Assembly (NCBI RefSeq): GCF_024734405.1
Contig: NZ_CP059556.1
Location: 1,922,001 to 1,986,000 of the forward strand
DNA from: Saccharopolyspora gregorii
GTDB taxonomy: Bacteria; Actinomycetota; Actinomycetes; Mycobacteriales; Pseudonocardiaceae
Length of the DNA: 64,000 nucleotides
Direction: 5' to 3'
Shown here: positions 58,765 to 64,000 of the stretch, in pieces
How positions within the stretch are numbered: the stretch's first letter is position 1
Layout: each line of letters starts with the position of its first letter
The notes under the pieces: generated by a model
What the model was told of the DNA's origin: nothing
Seen by the model: the letters and a program-made list of their open reading frames with translations, nothing else
Database searches by the model: none
Translations under genes and position numbers: made by a program

Positions 58765-60414
58765 TCAGCCCGCCAGGTCGAACACGCCGTAGCCGAACCC
58801 GGGCACCACGACCTCGTCACCGTCCACCCGGGCTCCGCCGTCCTCGACGATCCGCGCCCCGGCGAGCCGAGCGTCCGGCACGGCCGCCGCCGCGGGCTCC
58901 CGCCGCGGGTTCGTGGTGACCAGGAACCGGTCGCCGCGCAGGTAGGTCAGCGGATAGCCGTCCGCGAGCACCCGCACGTCCGCCCGCGTCCCCAGCTCCG
59001 GGTACCGCTTGCGCAGCGCCAGCAGCCGCCGCACCAGGTTCAGCAGCGAACCGGGATCGTCGCGCTGCCCCGCGACCGTCGGCCGCTGCGGATCCGGGTC
59101 GATCGGGAGGTACAGCTGCTCGGCGGGGGCGGTGGAGAACCCGGCGTTCGGGCCGCCGTCCCACTGCATCGGCGTCCGGTTGCGCTGCCGTCCGGCGCTG
59201 CCCTCGACCTCGGGGAGGCCGTCGACCATCCGCATGCCGATCTCCTCCCCGTAGTACAGCGCGGGGACGATCGGCCAGGTCAGCAGGAACGCGAACGCGG
59301 CGGGCAGCTCCTGCGGGGTCCGCACGCCGTCGTTGAGCCGGTTCGCGCTGTCGTGGTTGGCCGTCGGCAGCATGATCCGCCCGCGCCCGATCCGCTCGGT
59401 CGCTTCGGTCCACGCGTCGATGAACACCTTCGGGCTGCCCGTTCCCGCCGCGCCGAAGTACGGGTTCTCGTGCCACAGCGACTTCCACGGCGCGCCGTCG
59501 CCGGGGCCGTTGACCGGCAGGTAGAAGTCGGCGTCGAACCCGGCGGGCACCGAGGTCTCCGGATCGCCCCACTCGGAGATGAGCACCGCGTCCGGGTGCC
59601 GCCGCGCCACCCGCGCCCGCAGGTCGCCCCACAGCCGGCCGGTCTCGACCCACCCCGGGTCGTCCTTGACCAGCGTGGCCGCGAGGTCGCAGCGGAACCC
59701 GGCGATGCCCAGCCGAAGCCAGTGATCCATCACCTGGAAGATCTCATCGCGGTTGCGCCGCGGCCCGTCGGCGTCCACCGCCTGGCGCCACGGCTCGGCC
59801 GGGTCCATCCGCGCGTAGCCGTAGTTGATCGCGGGCTGCGTGTCGTAGTAGTTCTTGCGGAACGCGCCCGCCCGCGGGCCGGGGGAGGCCACGAAGTCCT
59901 CCGGCAGCGAGCCGTCCTCCGGCAGCTGTTCCGGCGACGCCCAGATGTAGCGGTGGTCGGTGTCGTCGCGCAGCGAGCCGAGGAACCAGGGGTGCTGGTC
60001 CGAGGTGTGCCCCGCGACGAGGTCGAACAGCACCCGCATGCCGCGCCGCCGCGCCTCCTCCACTAACAGCACCACGTCTTGCTCGTCGCCGTAGCGCGGG
60101 TGCACGCCGGTGTAGTCGGCGATGTCGTACCCGGCGTCGGTGAGCGGTGACGGGAACACCGGGTTCACCCAGATCGCGTCGACGCCGAGCCATTCCAGGT
60201 GGTCGAGGTGCGCCACGATCCCGCGGAGGTCGCCGACGCCCGATCCGTCGCCGTCCGCGAAGCTCTGCGGGTACAGCTGGTACAGCACGGACTCCGCCAG
60301 CCACGGCGGAGTCCCGGTGGTCCCACCCGCCGCCCGCGCCGCGGCGGGCGCGAACGCCGCTCCGGTCACCACGGCCCCGGCTCCGAGCACGAACGATCGC
60401 CTGCTGAACCTCAT
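58765..60414 (-). CDS. Secreted GH13 alpha-glucosidase/amylase-family enzyme
   Basis: 549 aa from ATG 60414. The N-terminus has a twin-arginine signal (FSRRSFVLGAGAV). GH13 regions: DAIWVNPVFPSP, VLFDLVAGHTSD, nucleophile Asp243 in GFRCDLA, acid/base Glu281 in ISEWGD and Asp355 in TANHDSANRL. The layout is that of oligo-1,6-glucosidase/trehalose-synthase-like enzymes with a folded-protein export signal. Its promoter carries the third LacI-type operator, linking an exported glucosidase to the intracellular pathway. The substrate may be a glucoside whose aglycone is then taken up and degraded; this is inference. Confidence 0.9.
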   Translation of the reverse strand: MRFSRRSFVLGAGAVVTGAAFAPAAARAAGGTTGTPPWLAESVLYQLYPQSFADGDGSGVGDLRGIVAHLDHLEWLGVDAIWVNPVFPSPLTDAGYDIADYTGVHPRYGDEQDVVLLVEEARRRGMRVLFDLVAGHTSDQHPWFLGSLRDDTDHRYIWASPEQLPEDGSLPEDFVASPGPRAGAFRKNYYDTQPAINYGYARMDPAEPWRQAVDADGPRRNRDEIFQVMDHWLRLGIAGFRCDLAATLVKDDPGWVETGRLWGDLRARVARRHPDAVLISEWGDPETSVPAGFDADFYLPVNGPGDGAPWKSLWHENPYFGAAGTGSPKVFIDAWTEATERIGRGRIMLPTANHDSANRLNDGVRTPQELPAAFAFLLTWPIVPALYYGEEIGMRMVDGLPEVEGSAGRQRNRTPMQWDGGPNAGFSTAPAEQLYLPIDPDPQRPTVAGQRDDPGSLLNLVRRLLALRKRYPELGTRADVRVLADGYPLTYLRGDRFLVTTNPRREPAAAAVPDARLAGARIVEDGGARVDGDEVVVPGFGYGVFDLAG

Positions 60415-60692
60415 CAGGCACGCCCCTTTCCTTGACTACGTATGCAGGAACATCAACGTACGCACCGGTGCGCCGCGGGGGAACGCCTCCGGCGCATTCC
60501 CGCCGCGAGCCGGGGCTTCCGGGCGCCCGCGGCGCGCGCCGGGTTTCCGGGCAGACCTGCTGCCTCGGCGTCCTCCGTCGCGCGTTTTCGCGATCCCGCG
60601 CGGGAGCGCGCTGCTTGACTGGCGACACCAGACCGAACGGACGGCGACGTCCGGCGGTCGACCGGGGGAACGCAGGCTGACGAGGAGGGGCG
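60415..60692. other. 278-bp spacer upstream of the small TTG-start genes
   Basis: It contains operator copy 3 and a perfect 12-bp palindrome TCCCGCGCGGGA at 60594-60605. No gene is supported in it. The sequence from here to 60959 holds only the weak 37-codon frame. Confidence 0.45.
60433..60446. promoter_or_regulatory. LacI-type operator, copy 3 (GH13 gene)
   Basis: TGACTACGTATGCA, identical over 14 bp to copy 1, 19 bp before the GH13 ATG. Confidence 0.7.
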
Positions 60693-60806
60693 TTGCGCCA
60701 GCGCTGGACACATCTCGACGACACCGCGGCGGAAGGCGGCAAGGTCCCCGCCCTCGGCAAGGAGTACTGGCCGCGGGAGGAGGTGCCCGCTCCGGGCGAG
60801 GTGTAG
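60693..60806 (+). CDS. Possible 37-aa peptide with TTG start
   Basis: TTG 60693 follows GAGGAGG with a 4-nt gap and opens 37 codons to TAG 60806; a stop at 60678 closes the frame upstream. The peptide is charged, with TAAEGGKVPALGKEYWPREE and a Pro-rich end. No family is recognised. It could be a small regulatory or precursor peptide, or a chance frame. The ribosome site is the main evidence. Confidence 0.35.
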   Translation: MRQRWTHLDDTAAEGGKVPALGKEYWPREEVPAPGEV

Positions 60807-60959
60807 CACCGAACCGTCCGGGTCGAGTCGGACGGGCCGGTCGCGCCGTGCGCCGGCGCGAGCGGTTGCCGGTGGTGGCAGCGGTCCGGCGCGCCGTGGC
60901 CGCGCAGCACCGGAGCCGCGTGACCCGCAACAGACCGCGCGAGCCGGAGAGGGGGCGCG

Positions 60960-61685
60960 TTGAAGACCGTGAGCGATGAGGTGCGCACCGGCGGTCCCGG
61001 GGGCGGGGCGGCGGAACTGGGTGCAGCGGAATTCCTGGAGCTGCTGGCCGACCAGGCGACCGCGGTCGCACTGGTCCAGGCGAAGTGGGTGGAGGCGGTG
61101 CGCGCCGTTCCACCCCCGCCGGACCTCGGCCCGCTCGCCGCCGAGGCGCGGACGGCGTCGCTGGACCTCGTCCGGCGCGACCTGTGGTTCCGCGCCGAAA
61201 CCGTCCGCGAGACCTGGTTCACCCAGTACGCGCAGTGGGTGAGCTGGTGGGTGGACACCGCCCAACTCGCCCTGCAGTCCGCGGCCGGTCGCCGACACGT
61301 GTTACCCGAGCGGGTGGTCGCACTACGACCGCCACCGGCCTACCTGGGCGGACTCGGTGCCGGCGCGCGCGCCCCGGAGCTCCGGCTGCGGTACTGGGGC
61401 GCCGACTGGTCCCGGAACTCGCTGCCCCGGTTGCTGGAGGCCGGGGAACTGGAAGAGCTGCTGGCGCTGGCGGACGTCGAGCGGTCGGAGGAGGTCCGGG
61501 CCGCCCACCTCGCGCTGCTGTCCGCCCGGAGCGCAGGCGACCTCGCCCTGCACCAGGAGGAGGCGAGGGTGCTCGACCCGGCCGCCATCGACCGGAACTG
61601 GGACCTCTACGGCCTCCGCCACCAGTTCGCGTGCGAGTTCGCCCAAAGCGTCCTCGACCACCTCCGAAACCCGGCCCCCGCCTGA
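60960..61685 (+). CDS. Hypothetical helical protein
   Basis: 241 aa from TTG 60960 with GGAGAGGGGG upstream; GTG 60969 in frame is an alternative. It is rich in Ala, Leu, Glu and Arg and probably all helical. Residues about 75-105 are unusually Trp-rich (WFRAETVRETWFTQYAQWVS, then WWVD). There are no membrane spans and no recognised domain. The frame has strong third-position GC bias along its length, so it is likely a real gene. Confidence 0.6.
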   Translation: MKTVSDEVRTGGPGGGAAELGAAEFLELLADQATAVALVQAKWVEAVRAVPPPPDLGPLAAEARTASLDLVRRDLWFRAETVRETWFTQYAQWVSWWVDTAQLALQSAAGRRHVLPERVVALRPPPAYLGGLGAGARAPELRLRYWGADWSRNSLPRLLEAGELEELLALADVERSEEVRAAHLALLSARSAGDLALHQEEARVLDPAAIDRNWDLYGLRHQFACEFAQSVLDHLRNPAPA

Positions 61686-61911
61686 CCCCGCGGTCCGGCG
61701 GCCACGGGCCAGGAGCGGAACAGTCGGGCCGAGCCGGTGATCCCGCGCCGGTCGGCGCGGCGCCGCCGGACCTCGCCGCGGCCCGCCGATTCTGGGCGGC
61801 TCACTTGTCCGCGGGTGGAGAACACGCGGGCACGACCGAGTGCACGGCCGGCCGCCGGAGCGCCGAGCTGCGGGTGACCGCCCGTGCGGAACGACGCGAT
61901 CACGGCGGACG

Positions 61912-64000
61912 CTATTCCGCGGCGAGCAGCCACAGCCAGGTCGACGGTGCGCCGAACGGCTCGCGGCGCTGAACCCGCAGTCCCGCCGCCGCGAAGGCGT
62001 CTTCGTAGGCGCGGCGGCTCGCGATCGGTGTGTCCATGAAGGCGTGCACCAGCTCGAACTCGACGGAGAAGATCGGCAGCGTGCTGGGCGAGGTACCCCA
62101 GTCCTGGCTGACGGTGTCGCCGACCAGGAACCACTTGGCGTCGGGGAACACCTTGCGCAGCATCCGCATCGTTCCTGCCGGGTCACCGCTGCTCTCGAAC
62201 AGGTCGTGCATCATGAGGAAGCTCGTGACCAGCTCGACGCCGGGGAACGTCCGCTCGTCGAGGACGTCGAGGACGTCGGCGCACACGACTTCCACGCGGT
62301 GTCCCAGTCCCGCGTCGGCGACGCGTTTGACCGCCTTTTCGCAGGCTCCCCGGCTGGTGTCGATTCCGAGCCCGGTGCGGGCCTCGTTCGATCCGCACAG
62401 CCGGATCAACCGGGAGGCATCACCGCACCCGAGGTCCGCGACGGTGCCGAAATCGACGTCCGCGACGACCTCGTGCTCGGTGCGCAGCATGAGTTCTTCG
62501 CCGACCAGACCGGAGCCGACGGCGACCTTCCCGCCATCGCGGTCGACGTCCGTGCCGAAGGTGGCCCGGCCCGTGGCCAGGTCGGAGAGGTGGAGCAGCA
62601 CGTCGCTGTACCCGCCGATTCCCCAGGTGAAGAAACCCCGGTGACGCGCCAGCACCCGTCCGGCGTCGGTCAGCGCGACCGTGCTCGCGGTCCCCGGATC
62701 CGACGGAGTGACAGCGGAACTCACCTCGACGTAGCCGAGCAGCGCGGCGGCGCGCAGGAGCGCGAGCAGCTTCGACGGCTCCGCTCCGGTCAGCGGGGGG
62801 AGAGCGTCGAACGGTCGCGCACCGTCCTGGAGGTGCTGCCAGACGTTCAGCTCGGTCAGGGCGAAGACCACGTTGGCGCCCACGTAGCCGTTGAACAGCG
62901 CCGCCGGTTCGATCACGGGTCCGGTGGCCACCTGGATGCGGCCCTTCGGAGCGCCGAGTCCGGTGTTCAACTCGTCGTGCACTTCGGAGTCTTCGAGGAT
63001 GGTGGCCAGCGCAGCGCAGAACCGGTCCATCTGCTCCGTCGTACCGACGGTGACCCGCAGGTGGGCGGGCAGACCGAACATGCTCAGGTCCCGGACCAGG
63101 ATGTCGTGGTCCTGCTTCAGCCGCGCGGCGATCTCAGCGCTGTTGCCGGACGGCTTGACGAGCACGAAGTTCGTGGCAGAAGGCTGGAACGCCACGCCCA
63201 TCTCGGTCAGGCGCGCGCAGAAGTGCTCCCGCGCCGCGACCGTCTTCCGCCGTACCTCGTCGACGTAGTCGCGGGACTCCAGCGCCGCGGCCCCGGCCTG
63301 CTGGACGATTCGATTGACGCTGAACGGCAGCGGCTCCCGGGTCCGGCGGATGCGCTCGACCAGGTCCGCCGGACCGAGCGCACACCCGAGTCGCAGGGAT
63401 GCCAGCCCCCACGCCTTGGAGAACGTGCGGAGCACCAGCAGACGACGACCGGCGCGGACCGCGCTGATCGCGTATTCGTGGTCCGGCCCCGCGAACTCCA
63501 TGTACGCCTCGTCGAACACCGGGATCACGCCGGCGGCCTCGGCGGCCGTGAGGATCCGCTCGACGTCGGAGGGTTCGAGCACCGTTCCCGCCGGGTTGTG
63601 CGGGTTGCAGACGAACACCAGCGTGGGCGCTCCTGCCTCCGGCGCGGCCATCGCCTGCACCACGGCGTCGACCGGCACCCGGTAGTCGTCCAACGGCAGG
63701 CTGTGGACGCGGGCGCCGACCACGCGCGCGGAGGAGACGTATCCGGGGAACGTCGAATCGGTGACCAGAACCGCGTCGTCGGAGCCGAGGAAGGTCATCG
63801 AGGTCAGCAGCACGAGTTCGTCGGCTCCGTTGCCCACGACCACCATGTCGGACTTCAGGCCGTGGTACTCGGCGACCCGTTCGCGCAGTTCCGCGCAGTC
63901 GCTGTCCGGATAGGACGTGCAGGCGTTGTCGAGTTCCTCGGTCGCCGCGCCGAGCGCGGCGGGTGGTGGCGGATAGGCGCTCTCGTTGCAGTGCAGCCTG
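61912..64000 (-). CDS. HisC-like aminotransferase fused to a SAM methyltransferase (5' end beyond window)
   Basis: About 695 codons are visible; the start lies past the right edge. Positions below count from an internal Met at 63846. The first part is a fold-type I aminotransferase of the HisC type: LHCNESAYPPPPAAL before the Met, then CNPHNPAGT (80-88), FDEAYMEF (111-118) and TFSKAWGLASLRLG with PLP-binding Lys144. After a short linker near 283-305 comes a methyltransferase with a winged-helix-like N-part and SAM motif VADLGCGDASRL (469-480). It then has FLMMHDLF (543-550) and ELVHAF (598-603). The layout suggests transamination plus methylation of a 2-oxo acid, as by MppJ/SgvM-type enzymes. 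Confidence 0.85.
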   Translation of the reverse strand, partial: RLHCNESAYPPPPAALGAATEELDNACTSYPDSDCAELRERVAEYHGLKSDMVVVGNGADELVLLTSMTFLGSDDAVLVTDSTFPGYVSSARVVGARVHSLPLDDYRVPVDAVVQAMAAPEAGAPTLVFVCNPHNPAGTVLEPSDVERILTAAEAAGVIPVFDEAYMEFAGPDHEYAISAVRAGRRLLVLRTFSKAWGLASLRLGCALGPADLVERIRRTREPLPFSVNRIVQQAGAAALESRDYVDEVRRKTVAAREHFCARLTEMGVAFQPSATNFVLVKPSGNSAEIAARLKQDHDILVRDLSMFGLPAHLRVTVGTTEQMDRFCAALATILEDSEVHDELNTGLGAPKGRIQVATGPVIEPAALFNGYVGANVVFALTELNVWQHLQDGARPFDALPPLTGAEPSKLLALLRAAALLGYVEVSSAVTPSDPGTASTVALTDAGRVLARHRGFFTWGIGGYSDVLLHLSDLATGRATFGTDVDRDGGKVAVGSGLVGEELMLRTEHEVVADVDFGTVADLGCGDASRLIRLCGSNEARTGLGIDTSRGACEKAVKRVADAGLGHRVEVVCADVLDVLDERTFPGVELVTSFLMMHDLFESSGDPAGTMRMLRKVFPDAKWFLVGDTVSQDWGTSPSTLPIFSVEFELVHAFMDTPIASRRAYEDAFAAAGLRVQRREPFGAPSTWLWLLAAE

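Noticed and set aside
51359-60414. Complete sulfoquinovose degradation pathway
   Set aside because: An aldolase, SDR and HpsN-like enzyme are suggestive, but there is no GH31 sulfoquinovosidase, sulfolactonase, dehydratase or sulfonate exporter, and the glycosidase is GH13.
61912-64000. Plain histidinol-phosphate aminotransferase HisC
   Set aside because: The frame continues about 360 residues beyond the aminotransferase fold into a complete SAM methyltransferase.
1338-64000. tRNA or rRNA genes, insertion sequences, attachment sites
   Set aside because: No cloverleaf-like or rRNA sequence, transposase motifs or matching integration repeats were recognised by reading; a covariance-model scan was not possible.

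Overview
The window is very GC-rich DNA with dense genes, frequent GTG and occasional TTG starts and strong AGGAGG-type ribosome binding sites. It carries an Scr1/WhiJ-type helix-turn-helix gene followed by a DUF397 gene, many TetR-family regulators and several cytochromes P450. This points to an actinomycete chromosome, most likely of the Pseudonocardiaceae (a Saccharopolyspora relative is my best guess, by gene style only). I see no rRNA, tRNA, CRISPR array, insertion sequence or phage gene, so this reads as an accessory, metabolically diverse chromosomal region.

Bases 1-10500: a truncated SnoaL-flavin monooxygenase and a quercetinase-like bicupin divergent from a TetR gene; a second TetR gene divergent from a zinc alcohol dehydrogenase; an intergenic stretch with large inverted repeats; a one-domain voltage-gated cation channel; htpG; and a TetR gene ahead of a P450.

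Bases 10500-23400: a WhiJ/DUF397-type locus with divergent small Cys-rich and membrane proteins and a conspicuous pair of GATC palindromes between them; a ROK regulator-sulfatase operon divergent from a sugar porter; an ABC transporter of the FtsX type; a GlxA/AraC-type regulator with a divergent cupin; a YdjM-like membrane protein; and an 18-bp tandem repeat.

Bases 23400-36300: a two-gene carboxylic-acid-reduction cassette in which the reductase is fused to an O-methyltransferase, followed by a TetR gene; a quinol-monooxygenase-like protein divergent from an aromatic amino acid lyase homologue with an altered MIO triad; CsbD and a pyruvate-oxidase-like enzyme; an acetyltransferase; a U32-type protein divergent from an IclR regulator; and a second P450.

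Bases 36300-47800: a membrane-anchored NACHT ATPase, a secreted esterase, ilvA, a secreted glycosidase, a Nudix hydrolase, a methyltransferase, and an orphan zinc-hook SMC-like ATPase.

Bases 47800-60700: two catabolic gene sets, each built around a histidinol-dehydrogenase-like enzyme. One (LysR-controlled) adds a double SnoaL protein and a nitrilase-family amidase. The other (LacI-controlled) adds an HpcH-type aldolase, SDR, alpha/beta hydrolase, bicupin, MHS transporter and a secreted GH13 enzyme, with the same operator-like sequence in front of three of its transcription units.

Bases 60700-64000: two unrecognised genes with TTG starts, then the right edge with a HisC-like aminotransferase fused to a SAM methyltransferase, a possible beta-methyl amino acid synthase. 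The two fused biosynthetic proteins and the LacI operator set are the most novel-looking items.
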